A DNA stretch of 64,000 nucleotides from Pseudoalteromonas byunsanensis. Lineage in GTDB: Bacteria; Pseudomonadota; Gammaproteobacteria; Enterobacterales; Alteromonadaceae. Made by a program: the position numbers and the translations under genes. Of this stretch, positions 8,550-17,600 are shown in pieces; the stretch's first letter is position 1, and the number at the start of each line of letters is the position of its first letter. The DNA lies in NCBI RefSeq assembly GCF_001854475.1, contig NZ_MNAN01000037.1:286762-350761 (forward strand), read 5' to 3'. The notes under the pieces are model-generated. The model was not told where the DNA came from, searched no databases, and saw only the letters and a program-made list of their open reading frames with translations.

Positions 8550-8936
8550 TCATGTCGCCAAGAAATTGCTATAAATACAACTACCCCAAACACACATAAA
8601 CACCACCATTGATACCAAAACTCCCGCAGACCCTAAGTCCTTCGCCAAACCAGATAACGGGTGTATCTCAAAACTGACACGGTCGATTGTGGCTTCAATG
8701 GCGGTATTGATGATCTCAGCAAACATCACAAATAGCGTGGCGCACAACATAGCAACCTTTTCATACAGGCTAATTTCAATACTAAAAATAACCATCAGCG
8801 TTATAGCGAGTAGTACAACTTCTTGGCGAAATGCCGATTCATTACGCGCCAACCATTTCAGTCCACGTATTGAGTGTTTGAATGCAAAGTAGATACGTTT
8901 AAGTCCACGCGGTTTTCGGCTAGTGTCAAATTCCAT
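8550..8936 (-). CDS. dgkA: Diacylglycerol kinase
   Basis: About 128 residues from the chosen start, close to the 121-122 of the E. coli enzyme. NESAFRQEVVLLAI, FAEIINTAIEATIDRV (the catalytic glutamate region) and HPLSGLAKDLGSAGVLVSM are the family signatures, and three membrane helices are visible. It phosphorylates diacylglycerol in the inner membrane to recycle it to phosphatidate. The ATG at 8936 follows GGAAAT at good spacing. An ATG at 8948 and a longer frame to 9032 exist but lack family sequence. It is convergent with nothing and stands alone, upstream (in reading sense) of the prp promoter region. Confidence 0.92.
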   Translation of the reverse strand: MEFDTSRKPRGLKRIYFAFKHSIRGLKWLARNESAFRQEVVLLAITLMVIFSIEISLYEKVAMLCATLFVMFAEIINTAIEATIDRVSFEIHPLSGLAKDLGSAGVLVSMVVFMCVWGSCIYSNFLAT

Positions 8937-9290
8937 CAAGATTTCCATCCTATACTGAGTGCTCACTTCAAATAACCTACCCACTAAATGTTGCAAAATT
9001 ACAGACGCTAAAGCCATTAATTTGGTGAACAAGATGGTATTTCATCTCATTATTGAGCTAAGCAATATGCAAACGAATAATAAAAGAAGAGTAAAAAGGT
9101 CGTGGCGCGTAGCAAGTTTATTTCGCTTCATCACTTCGAAGACAGGCCAAACCACAACCGAAGCGTTGAAAGAAGAATCACCTTAAAAGCGCAAAGAATA
9201 ATACCTTATCAAGTAGTTAAATGATCGAAATGACGCTGCTTTTAAACTTATTTGCTACACTTATCACATACACATCAATTGGGTACCGCC
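8937..9290. other. Intergenic region between divergent dgkA and binding-protein genes
   Basis: No convincing gene. A 39-residue basic frame runs on the plus strand from an ATG at 9067 to 9186, but it has only a weak ribosome site and no family I recognise. The region must hold the promoters of both flanking divergent genes. Confidence 0.3.
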
Positions 9291-10049
9291 GTGGTTGCAA
9301 ATAAATACCTTCACTGTTTGCTGTTTGCTTGCCTGCTTCCCTGTGGCTTGTGCTTAAGTAGTCATAGCACGGCTTCTGCCCTACCAAATTTAACCATCGT
9401 CACTGAACTGTCACCACCTAATCAGACTTATGATAATGGCGTTGTTGGGGGCACCAGTACCGAATTGGTCAAACAAATAGTGGAGCAAGCTCACCTAAAT
9501 GCAAATTACTACCTTTACCCATGGGCTAGAGCATTTAAAGTCGCCAGTGAGCGTAAAAACACCTTAATATACAGCATGGCCAAAACCACACTGAGAGAGC
9601 AAAGCTTTCATTGGATTGGAGCTGTGGCTAAGTTTGAACTGGGGTTTGTCACCAATAATTATCGTCAAGACGTTAAGGTAGAGTCATTAGAAGATGCTAA
9701 AAAGTACAGACTTGCGGTTCAACGTGGAGATATTGCCGCAGAACAACTAGAACAATATGGGTTTGAGTATGTACTCACCGCCGATATCGAACGCTCTTAT
9801 CAACTGCTGGTGACAAATAAAGTGGATTTAGTGTTAGACGATCCTCGCTATATTCAACCTATGGCGGAAGCTCTCAACCTGCCAAAAGACCACTTTCGTT
9901 TTTTATTCAGTGTACCCAACCTCTCGGTAAAAGGGTATTTGGCCGCCAATATTAATACCCCCGATGAAGTTATTAATAAGCTGCGCTTAGCATTTGAGGA
10001 TGTAAAAAGAACCGAGTCATATAAACTGGTGCTTTCTGGTTATCATTAA
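9291..10049 (+). CDS. Periplasmic substrate-binding protein, SBP_bac_3 type
   Basis: A protein of about 252 residues with a signal peptide (basic start, hydrophobic LHCLLFACLLPCGLCL, cleavage after SASA). The mature part begins LPNLTIVTELSPPNQT and carries GVVGGTSTELVKQIVEQA and YYLYPWARAFKVASER, typical of the polar-amino-acid-binding (family 3) fold. There is no ABC permease nearby; such orphan alteromonad proteins are often annotated only as transporter substrate-binding proteins. The start is uncertain: GTG at 9291 gives a clean signal peptide, while TTG codons at 9252 and 9279 are in frame. A related but different family member lies at 37274-38089. Confidence 0.78.
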   Translation: MVANKYLHCLLFACLLPCGLCLSSHSTASALPNLTIVTELSPPNQTYDNGVVGGTSTELVKQIVEQAHLNANYYLYPWARAFKVASERKNTLIYSMAKTTLREQSFHWIGAVAKFELGFVTNNYRQDVKVESLEDAKKYRLAVQRGDIAAEQLEQYGFEYVLTADIERSYQLLVTNKVDLVLDDPRYIQPMAEALNLPKDHFRFLFSVPNLSVKGYLAANINTPDEVINKLRLAFEDVKRTESYKLVLSGYH

Positions 10050-10075
10050 AAGTTACGACGCCTAATTTTAAACAC

Positions 10076-10105
10076 AAAAAAAGCAAGCCTTAACTTGCTT
10101 TTTTT
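10076..10105. terminator. Bidirectional terminator between binding protein and cold-shock gene
   Basis: AAAAAAAGCAAG and CTTGCTTTTTTT are perfect arms around CCTTAA, with a T-run on both strands. It serves the convergent genes ending at 10049 and 10120. Confidence 0.88.
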
Positions 10106-10119
10106 CACAGCACGAATGC

Positions 10120-10329
10120 TTAGATAACAGTGATGTTCTCTGCTTGAGGGCCTTTTTGACCTGTAGCAAGAGTAAACTCAACACGTTGGCCTTCAGCAAG
10201 AGTGCGGAAACCGTCACCTTTGATTGCGCTGAAATGAGCAAAAACGTCTGGGCCATTCTCTTGTGCAATGAAACCAAAACCTTTTGACTCGTTGAACCAC
10301 TTAACTGTGCCTGTTACTGTATTAGACAT
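10120..10329 (-). CDS. CspA-family cold-shock protein
   Basis: A 69-residue single cold-shock domain: GTVKWFNESKGFGFI contains RNP1 (KGFGFI, about 16-21) and VFAHF is RNP2 (about 29-33). It binds single-stranded RNA and DNA as an RNA chaperone in the cytoplasm. The length is typical. About 500 bases of non-coding sequence precede it, as expected for a cold-shock gene with a long structured leader. Which Csp paralogue it is cannot be decided from this sequence. Confidence 0.95.
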   Translation of the reverse strand: MSNTVTGTVKWFNESKGFGFIAQENGPDVFAHFSAIKGDGFRTLAEGQRVEFTLATGQKGPQAENITVI

Positions 10330-10835
10330 ATCTAGATATCCTGATTTAAAAATTTAACTATGCCCATCTGGGCGCATAGAGCAAAAATTAGACGGTACTT
10401 AAAAACTTCAGGACGGTACTACAAGTATGACTTATACAACAACGTAATGGAGATTTATAAACACTGACATATTTTTTGTCTAAGTTCAGTCTATCTAGAT
10501 AAAGCTCCAAGTCAATCAATTTTGCGACCAATGAAATGAAATTTCTATGACATTTTGTTAACACAAAAAGTTGACCTCACACTTGGTAAGAAAAAAGAGC
10601 TAAAAAACCCAAAAAGACAGATAAAAAAGAATTAACCCACCAAGCTATGGAAGCAAAATACCAAGCGCATTAATCCAGTCATTCGAAAAAACAGACTAAA
10701 CATTTACAACGGAATACATGAAAAACTAATCCAAGTTACCCCAGCTCACGTATTGAATGATGCCCGCTGGTTTTTCACCACGCTTGCACTAACTTTAATT
10801 AAGTCCGTAATAATCATAATTGGGGTTCAAAGCTC
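10330..10835. other. Long non-coding stretch holding the csp leader and two promoters
   Basis: No reading frame of note lies in these 506 bases. The part next to 10329 is the probable 5' leader of the cold-shock mRNA, which in this family is long and thermoresponsive (family knowledge). The part near 10800 contains the promoter of the PAS gene. I could not place a cold box with confidence. Confidence 0.4.
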
Positions 10836-11912
10836 ATGGAAAACAAAACATCAAGCATAGAAGAAACTGCATTTTTTAGTCAGCTTATGCACAGCTGCTC
10901 TGTACTTCAGCTACTTAGACAAGTACTGATGCACTCTCATCATGCGATTGTCGTAACTACAGCGGACCACACGCAGGGGTATCCAATCGTCTATGCCAAT
11001 AAGGTATTTTGCGAACATACAGGCTATGAATTAGCGGAGCTTGTCGGTCAATCCCCCCGTATCCTCCAAGGCCCAGGCAGTAACCACAAAGTGATAGCTA
11101 AAATTACACCAGCGCTTAAAAAAAGTGGTTATTTTTACGGCTCGTCAATCAACTACCGAAAAGACGGTTCGCCATACCCTGTTGAATGGAATATTACTGA
11201 GATTAAAAATGAAGAAGGCGAAGTCACTCACTACATATCAATGCAAAAAGATTTAACCAACCTTAAACGCATCGCGGAACAAATCAAGGATACCAATGAA
11301 TTATTCAAGCGCTTTTATGCTATCCAAGCGAAGGAAAATGAGAACAAAATAGAGCTTAACAAACAGGTCGTTGAAACAATCAAAACAAATGAAAAAATAT
11401 ATAGTGGCAACTTGCGTTCAAGCGATAACGTTGAGCTATTTGAAGATGCATTTTTCGATTTTTCCCCTGGAGAAATGGGTGCTCTAGGCAATAAAATGCA
11501 AAAGACCCCTATTAGTGCAGCTGAATTTTGGCAAGAAAGCCCTATCGCTCAAGACGACCTTATTTCCCTAACCGAATCTATTCGCGAGTTAGACGCCGAA
11601 ATAGGTCTAGCTGAAGCACTCAACAATCGAACTAATTACCACACAATTGCTAATTATATGAAAGAGGTCGCCAATTGCTTATATTTTTGCGTTGAATTCA
11701 ATGATGGAGCACTCATCATAGATGAAGTTGCTAACGCACTGTCACAGTTAGAAAGCACTGAAAGCGTGCCGACTGAAATGCTATCAATGTTTAACAGAGA
11801 TGTATCTGATTGGATTGATAGTGTCTTTGTTCTTAAAAATGCCGAGAATATCTTCTCTGGTGAAAATAATACTGTAGCGGCAGGTAATCAGCTGCTGGCG
11901 TTACTTAAGTAA
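10836..11912 (+). CDS. PAS (LOV-like, cysteine-less) domain protein with unknown C-terminal part
   Basis: A 358-residue soluble protein. Residues about 30-150 form a PAS domain of the LOV subtype: GYELAELVGQSPRILQGPG and INYRKDGSPYPVEWNITEIK align with the LOV core. The position of the photoactive cysteine in GxNCRFLQ holds proline (GQSPRILQ). The last part, EEGEVTHYISMQKDLT, keeps the flavin-contacting glutamine. A helical linker (about 150-185) leads to a 170-residue region with no domain I recognise; it has no kinase, GGDEF or HTH motif. It may be a flavin or redox sensor partner protein (inference). It is monocistronic, with repeats starting 15 bases after the stop. Confidence 0.75.
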   Translation: MENKTSSIEETAFFSQLMHSCSVLQLLRQVLMHSHHAIVVTTADHTQGYPIVYANKVFCEHTGYELAELVGQSPRILQGPGSNHKVIAKITPALKKSGYFYGSSINYRKDGSPYPVEWNITEIKNEEGEVTHYISMQKDLTNLKRIAEQIKDTNELFKRFYAIQAKENENKIELNKQVVETIKTNEKIYSGNLRSSDNVELFEDAFFDFSPGEMGALGNKMQKTPISAAEFWQESPIAQDDLISLTESIRELDAEIGLAEALNNRTNYHTIANYMKEVANCLYFCVEFNDGALIIDEVANALSQLESTESVPTEMLSMFNRDVSDWIDSVFVLKNAENIFSGENNTVAAGNQLLALLK

Positions 11913-11926
11913 TCATTACTCATAAC

Positions 11927-12084
11927 TGCTTGGCAATAGCAAGTGGTTATGAAATCACTTTGAGAGAGCCAATAAAGGCGAATATGCTCCAAACCTATAA
12001 GCTGGCACCTTAAATTGCAGTAGGTTGGATCAGTGGCGAAGCCACGCCATCCGACATAAAGCTGTAAGCGTTTGCAGTGTGCCA
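11927..12084 (+). repeat. Direct repeat, copy 1 (about 158 bases)
   Basis: This copy begins TGCTTGGCAATAGCAAGTG and ends GTTTGCAGTGTGCCA, and is about 93% identical by eye to 12169-12325. It contains the palindromic unit 12020-12055, with GTGGC-GAA-GCCAC at its centre and CCATCCGAC at its edge. Confidence 0.85.
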
Positions 12085-12133
12085 ATTGCAGATGTCCCAA
12101 TAAAGCTAATCAATGGCACACATGGCGTAAAAC

Positions 12134-12165
12134 GTCGGATGGCGCTTCGCTTATACCGACCTACC
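12134..12165 (-). repeat. Inverted, diverged copy of the palindromic unit
   Basis: It begins GTCGGATGGCGCTTCGCTTA and ends CCGACCTACC. This is the reverse orientation of the GTAGG...CCATCCGAC unit found in both flanking direct repeats, as in dispersed REP-like intergenic elements. Confidence 0.65.
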
Positions 12166-12168
12166 GCG

Positions 12169-12325
12169 TGCTTGGCAATAGCAAGTGTTATGCAATCTCT
12201 TTGAGGAAGCCAATAAAGGCGACTATGCTCCAAACTTATAAGCTGGCACCTTAAATTGCAGTAGGTTGGATAAGTGGCGAAGCCACGCCATCCGACATAA
12301 GGCTGTAAGCGTTTGCAGTGTGCCA
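12169..12325 (+). repeat. Direct repeat, copy 2 (about 157 bases)
   Basis: Second copy of the 11927-12084 sequence, with the palindromic unit at 12261-12296. The block between the copies (12085-12168) carries the inverted unit, so three palindromes alternate in orientation. Confidence 0.85.
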
Positions 12326-12634
12326 TCAGCGTAACTCGTTTCTGCCCCATTATGAGTTAACGTGAATGCTCTAATGACGGCTATGAGCGAGGATCGGACA
12401 TTGGTAGCGAGCAAAGTTATGCAACTTTTATACAAAATGCCTAATTTTGTCCTATAACATTATTACTCGCCGTTTTAGGGGAAAGTGACATACTGGAATT
12501 TGCAGCTGTGTTATATGCTTGTTTACAGTGGCAATTATTGGTGGAATTATGAAGGTATGTAATATGAGCCGCTTTGGTGTGTTATAAACTGCCAAAGAGG
12601 GACAGAATAAGCTGTTATGAATCAAAGGATGAAG
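12326..12634. other. Non-coding flank between repeats and the first cassette-like gene
   Basis: No gene is supported; minus-strand frames here are repeat-derived. I found no clear attC-like site upstream of the 12635 gene, so the left boundary of the cassette-like block is undefined. Confidence 0.3.
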
Positions 12635-13222
12635 ATGACGAAATTTAATTTTTCTCCTACAGAAGAGAACGAATTTTTTAAAATAGTAGAATTTCGCGAA
12701 AGGGTCTCAGACCACTTGGTATCGCAGTTACGTGAAATGCTTGAAGAGGGGCGCGTTCACACTGAGGCCGTAGTCGACGAAATCCGTTACTTAGAGGGTC
12801 TTAGAGATCGAACGAGAACTAAGAAGGCTAAAAAGTTCAGTGGGGGTAAGCTGAAAGGTTTCTGGCACTCACACTTTTTCAATGGCGATGTGTCTGAGCA
12901 AGCGAAAAATTATATGAAGCTCCTTGATAAGGAAGGAGCTTTTGAAAAGATCTATAGAGATATTCTCGCTAAGACTAATGACCCTATGGAATTATCTCGC
13001 CTGCTAGCAGAGCGTATAGTTGCGCAGCAGTATCAAGATATAAACAGTGCTAAATCATGGACAGGAAATTGGATTATTTATGCCAAACATAATGATAAAA
13101 ACTACTATCTAATGGTGGCAAGTCATTCCAGTCCGGGCGACGACACTGACCCACTTTATTCCGAGATGAAAAGCAAATGTGAATCGCAGTTTCCTTTTCT
13201 ATTTAGCAATGAAAATTCATAA
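12635..13222 (+). CDS. Unknown protein in an integron-cassette-like unit
   Basis: A protein of 195 residues from the ATG at 12635, which has AAGGA five bases upstream; an ATG at 12617 adds six residues. I recognise no family. It is soluble and charged: a helical N-terminal half with a basic patch RDRTRTKKAKKFSGGKLKGF (about 62-81), and a likely beta-strand segment WTGNWIIYAKHNDKNYYLMV (about 142-161). It has no signal peptide or membrane helix. Its stop codon TAA lies inside an attC-like structure, the normal arrangement in gene cassettes. It could be a defence, toxin or stress protein as many cassette genes are, but nothing in the sequence proves this. Confidence 0.65.
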   Translation: MTKFNFSPTEENEFFKIVEFRERVSDHLVSQLREMLEEGRVHTEAVVDEIRYLEGLRDRTRTKKAKKFSGGKLKGFWHSHFFNGDVSEQAKNYMKLLDKEGAFEKIYRDILAKTNDPMELSRLLAERIVAQQYQDINSAKSWTGNWIIYAKHNDKNYYLMVASHSSPGDDTDPLYSEMKSKCESQFPFLFSNENS

Positions 13223-13315
13223 CAAAGCCGTCAAATTCGTTCCGGCCACAAAAAGCGTGGCCTCCACCGGACTGCCTACGCGTTGCTTCGGCAGCCGTTT
13301 ACGGCGGCATTAGGC
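13219..13315 (+). repeat. attC-like recombination site
   Basis: About 97 bases between the two unknown genes. The left end ATAACAAAGCCGTCAAA pairs imperfectly with the right end TTTACGGCGGCATTAGGC, where ATTAGGC resembles the R' core site GTTRRRY with one change. Internal stems are TCCGG/CCGGA, GGCCAC/GTGGCC and CTGCC/GGCAG. The stop codon of the upstream gene overlaps the left end. This is the architecture of integron attC sites; the identification is by eye. Confidence 0.6.
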
Positions 13316-13334
13316 ACCAATCAAAGGTTCAATC

Positions 13335-14174
13335 ATGGAAGAAGAAAATAAAAAACTGGATAAAAATAGAACAGAAGAATTCATTTCTTACGATTTGGCT
13401 CTTCTCAAAGAAAAAGGAAAATGGACTAAGTACTGTAGAGTAGTTGCCAACGCAATGTCAGCTATCCCATGGGTCGGTCAAGTTTTATCAAGTGGCGCAG
13501 CAATTCATGGAGAACAAGAGCAAGGAAAAGTTAATGAACTCCATGAAGAATGGTTGAAAGTTCACAAAGACAAAGTAGAGCTTCTAATGGTCGCATTAGA
13601 TGATATGGCAAGTCGACTTGAATCTGTTCATGACGAGTATGAAGCTCGAATTCAATCTGATGAATATATGGGGCTTGTTCGTCGAGCTTTTAAATCTTGG
13701 GATGCATCTGAAACTCAAGAAAAGCAGCAATACGTTATTAATTTAATTTCAAACGCTGCAGCGTCACATTTATGCCCTGACGATCAAATCAGGTTATTCA
13801 ATGATTGGCTAGACAAATATCACGAAATACACTTCAAGGTTATTCGAGCGATTTATCAAAATAATGGAATTACACGTTTAGGTATTTGGCAATCAGTTAG
13901 TGACATAATGCCTAGAGAAGATAGTGCAGAAGCAGATTTATTTAAGTTACTAATTAGGGACTTAAGTACAGGTGGGGTTATACGGCAATATCGGCCAACA
14001 ACCTATGATGGCCAATTTATGCGTCAGACAACTAGAGGGAAAACTAAAAAGCCAGCTAGCTCAACGATGGAGTCAGCATTTGAAAACACTAAACCTTATC
14101 AACTTACCGAACTCGGTTCGCAGTTTGTTCATTATACAATGAATCAAGTAGTTAAAAGGATCGGTAGCGCCTAA
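13335..14174 (+). CDS. Unknown helical protein in a second cassette-like unit
   Basis: 279 residues; the ATG is 19 bases after the attC-like core site. The N-terminal third has a short glycine/alanine-rich hydrophobic segment VVANAMSAIPWVGQVLSSGA (about 37-56), a possible membrane-inserting helix. It is followed by a long amphipathic helical region, EQGKVNELHEEWLKVHKDKV to YEARIQSDEYMGLVRRAFKSW. The C-terminal third is mixed and reads like a winged helix (IRAIYQNNGITRLGIWQSV, about 176-194). The TAA stop lies in GCCTAAC, a perfect left-end core of an attC site. Proteins of this look occur as orphan accessory genes and could act in phage defence, but that is inference only. Confidence 0.65.
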   Translation: MEEENKKLDKNRTEEFISYDLALLKEKGKWTKYCRVVANAMSAIPWVGQVLSSGAAIHGEQEQGKVNELHEEWLKVHKDKVELLMVALDDMASRLESVHDEYEARIQSDEYMGLVRRAFKSWDASETQEKQQYVINLISNAAASHLCPDDQIRLFNDWLDKYHEIHFKVIRAIYQNNGITRLGIWQSVSDIMPREDSAEADLFKLLIRDLSTGGVIRQYRPTTYDGQFMRQTTRGKTKKPASSTMESAFENTKPYQLTELGSQFVHYTMNQVVKRIGSA

Positions 14175-14200
14175 CAAGGCCATCAAGCCAAAGGAAAAAG
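14169..14200 (+). repeat. Truncated attC-like left end
   Basis: GCCTAACAAGGCCATCAAGC is the classic left half (R'' core plus spacer) of an attC site and contains the stop codon of the 13335 gene. No matching right half (GTTRRRY) follows. The site is broken where the tandem 22-base repeats and transposon remnants begin. Confidence 0.55.
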
Positions 14201-14244
14201 AGAATTCAAAGGACAGCCACTTAGAATTCAAAGGACAGCCACTT
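14201..14244 (+). repeat. 22-base tandem duplication
   Basis: AGAATTCAAAGGACAGCCAC plus TT is present twice head to tail (14201-14222 and 14223-14244) with no mismatch. The GGACAGCCAC core is a sequence I associate with the flanks of REP-associated Y1 transposase elements (from memory, not checked). Confidence 0.8.
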
Positions 14245-14248
14245 AGAT

Positions 14249-14378
14249 GTACTAGCTCAGACTTGATCTGACAGTTACCCGTTTTTCAATCGGTGACTGT
14301 CAGTTTAGATTTGAGCTAAATTCTTCTCAGCCCAAATCGATTTTCCATCAAGCAATGTTTCAAATGGCGTTCTGCCAC
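14249..14378 (-). mobile_element. Remnant of an IS481/IS3-type insertion sequence (transposase 3' end)
   Basis: On the minus strand the frame 14378-14305 reads CGRTPFETLLDGKSIWAEKN followed by LAQI and a TAA stop, the C-terminus typical of integrase-core transposases of IS481 type. The hairpin CTGACAGTTACC/GGTGACTGTCAG (14268-14303) directly follows the stop, and the terminus TGTACTAGCTCAGACTTGAT begins at 14249. The rest of the element is missing: the frame stops abruptly where the 16-base repeats at 14379 start. Confidence 0.6.
14305..14378 (-). pseudogene. Transposase C-terminal fragment (24 codons)
   Basis: Only the last 24 codons of an integrase-core (DDE) transposase remain, ending in WAEKNLAQI and a TAA stop. 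The DDE catalytic core is absent, so this is inactive. Confidence 0.6.
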
Positions 14379-14410
14379 AAAAATCAATGGGGTCAAAAAT
14401 CAATGGGGTC
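14379..14410 (+). repeat. 16-base tandem duplication
   Basis: AAAAATCAATGGGGTC occurs twice without mismatch (14379-14394, 14395-14410) and continues into AGAG. It abuts the transposase fragment exactly and resembles the GGGGTCAGAGT motif that often flanks small transposases (from memory). Confidence 0.75.
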
Positions 14411-14668
14411 AGAGTTGTTGATTTTAGGAGCTTCGGTATTACTTTGCTCACACCCTATTAGGGCGTTCACCGTCTACTTCTGGCATAAAACCGCCGTTCG
14501 TCTCTAACTCACCTTTGTCCAAAAACGAGCTGAAGTTAGCGCCGCTCCCCGCTCAAAACTGCCTCTCAGATGAAGTCAGACCCTCTTCGTTTAAACTCTA
14601 GAGCCAACTCTGAGTTATTACATTTAATGGTGTTAGCATCGGGCGATTTTATCGTGTTTTAATTTGCA
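14411..14668. other. Non-coding downstream flank of the hybrid kinase gene
   Basis: I see no gene, clear terminator or intact mobile element here; it is probably further debris of the accessory patch. Confidence 0.3.
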
Positions 14669-17600
14669 CTAACTCGTCCTTAATTCCAGCAAAATTTCTT
14701 TCGCTTTTTCAAATTCAAAGTCATTAATGGTATTGCGAACTAGCTCTAGCTTCTCTTTAGAAACAATGTCTTGCTCAGACAACCTATCGACTAGCTCAAT
14801 CGCCTGTACGTCGTTGCTTTCTACTAACTCTAGCAGCTTTGCAAACAGCTTATCTGACTTCGCCTTTGGCATAGCCGTGTTATCTGCTGTATCTACTTGC
14901 TGCTTTTCAGCCTGTCTATTTTCTAATTGCTCGTGCACAACACGTAGGTAATCTATCACTTTATGCAACTGCTCAATATCAACTTTGCCAGATGATTTGA
15001 TTTGCTGTTCAAACGAAGTACCTTGCTCCACAAGATAGTTTGCCGACAGATTAGCCGCAGAGCCTTTTAATGAATGTGCTATACGAGAAGCGTGCTCAGA
15101 ATCACCAATGATCAGCGCTTGCTCCAAGTTGATCAGCTCCTCAATTTGCTTGTGAATAAATTTACCAAGAATGTTCCAGTATGCTTTTTCATTGCCACCG
15201 ATCCGTTCAAGCCCTTCATTGATGTCGATACCATCGAGCTCGAAAGTCTTTTCAGCACAAACTTTATCATCCTCTCCTTGAGCAGGCTCAACAGCCGCTG
15301 ACTCGGTTGTCTTACCTGCATTAATTTGTGCATCAATTGTCGACACCATCTTATTGAAATTAATCGGCTTACTAATATGTGCATTCATACCCGCTGACAA
15401 ACAACGCTCGACATCTTCACGCATCGCATTGGCGGTCATTGCTATGATGGGTAAATCGGAAAACTGGGGCAGTGCTCTTATCTTCTTGGTCGCCGTTAAA
15501 CCATCCATCACAGGCATTTGCATGTCCATAAACACCAACTCAAATTGCTCGCCTCGCTCTAGTAGTTCAAGCGCTTCTTTGCCATGGTTAGCGATTGTCA
15601 CGTGCAAGTCTAAAGACTCTAACATTTCAGTTGCAACTTCCTGATTAGTGACATTGTCTTCAACTAGCAATACTTTTACCCCTGCAAATGAAACGTTGTA
15701 GTCTATTTGCTGTTTAGGCGCTGGGGTCTCACGTCCCTTTATGTCGAAGCAATCTATCACGCAGTCGAATACAATTGACGCATTAATGGGCTTACTGATA
15801 ATGCCATCTAGTTTTGCTATCAACTCTTCGTTCATATCTAATTCACGGCTGTGGGCCGTCACTAGAATGATTTTTGGCTTAGGTTCCATTTCAAGGGCAT
15901 AAATACGAGACGCTAACTCACAACCATCCATTTCTGGCATACTCCAATCAGTAAACACCAACTGATAGGGCCTTCTTGCAAGCTCATCAAGTGCTTCTTG
16001 TGCACTAGCAACCGCATAGGTGGCAAACCCTAACCCCTTAATCAAATTCGACATGATTTCTCTGGCTGCGTCATTGTCATCCACTATCAGCACCGAAGTA
16101 TTTCTGATGATAGACTCCGGACATAGCCACTGTTTTCTTGGCTGAGCCTGCAAGCCCACTTTAACGGTAAAATAAAACTCAGAACCAACACCTGGCTCGC
16201 TGCTAACCCCTATCTGCCCTCCCATCAGCTCAACCAAGCGTTTCGATATACTCAAGCCCAATCCCGTTCCGCCATACTTACGAGTGATAGAGCTATCAGC
16301 CTGAGAAAAGGCTTTGAACAGTTTATCTTGCTGCTCTTTCGTCAGCCCTATACCTGAGTCCTTGACTGAAAACCTTAGTAACGCCGCATCCGAAGCTTGC
16401 TCAACAACCGTTGCGGTAATGATCACTTCACCGTGTTCAGTGAACTTAATGGCATTACCACACAAATTAACCAATACCTGCCCTAAACGCAGCGAGTCGC
16501 CAATTAAATTGGTAGGGATGCGAGAAGGAATGTCTAATAATAACTCTATGCCTTTATCTTCCGCTTTCACCGAGTTGACCACCGAAACGTTGGTCATGAC
16601 TTCTTCCAAGTCAAACTCCTCGCTCACTATGGTCATTTTGCCTGATTCAATTTTTGAAAAGTCTAATACGTCATTTATGATCCCCAATAGATTATTAGCT
16701 GCCATATCGATTTTTTTTATGTAGTTCATTTGCTGCTTAGATAATTTGGTATTTAGCACTAGATGACTCATACCTATAATGGCATTCATTGGGGTGCGTA
16801 TCTCATGACTCATATTCGCCAAAAATTCTCCTTTGGCTTTGCTGGTACTATCTGCTTTGGCTTTTGCTTCGCGCAGTTGTGCTTCCATTTCTTTGCTTTT
16901 CGTTACATCAAGCAATAAACCAACAATCCCCGCTACATGATTATCCGCATCACTAAAGGTGGCTTCATATACCACCATCTCCCGTAAATTACCGTGCACA
17001 TCCTTAAGACGCATTTCATAGTTGTGGCTGCCAGGTTTAGCCAGCAACTTTCTCTCCGACTCATTAAAGCGACTGGCGATGTCAAAACTAAAAATATTAT
17101 CGGGTCTAGAACCTATGACATCCGCTTCAAAAGTGCCGATAATTTCATGGAATTGGGAGTTTACTCCCATATATATACCTTCTCGATTGCGGTAGTACAT
17201 GGGGTTGGGGATCGCATCAATGATTTTACGGTTTAATTCGAGTTGCTCCACCAGCATACGTTCCGTCTTTCTTTGTAGTTCCTGATTCCTCGCTAAGTGC
17301 AGCCCCACAGATAAATCTCTGATGATGAAATTCAACCAATAAAACTCTTTTTCGCCAATGTTATAAAAACTGCCCAGCTCCAGCAGACCGATACAGTTGT
17401 CAGAAACACTCAGAGGAAAATAATGTAGCTCTTTGAGAAAGACTTGGTGGCCGTGATGATCGATTGCATATTGCTGTGCAAGATCTATGGAATATTTTTT
17501 ATTCATTTTTACAGCATGAAAGTATACCGAGTCCGAATCATGATAGGTGCTTTGCGCACCATCCTCGTACCCTATTCCCGATACCCTAATCAGTTCATCC

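Noticed and set aside
8959..9186. 75-residue plus-strand frame overlapping the dgkA 5' end
   Set aside because: It overlaps the conserved dgkA start antisense and has no family resemblance; only the tail from 9067 could be a small gene, which I could not support.
12030..12435. Several overlapping 60-100 residue frames on the minus strand
   Set aside because: They are translations of the duplicated palindromic repeat (shared LQPYVGWRGFAT-type sequence) with no ribosome sites.
12500..12530. GTGTTATATGC as a possible attC right core upstream of the first cassette-like gene
   Set aside because: It does not fit GTTRRRY and no paired left end was found.
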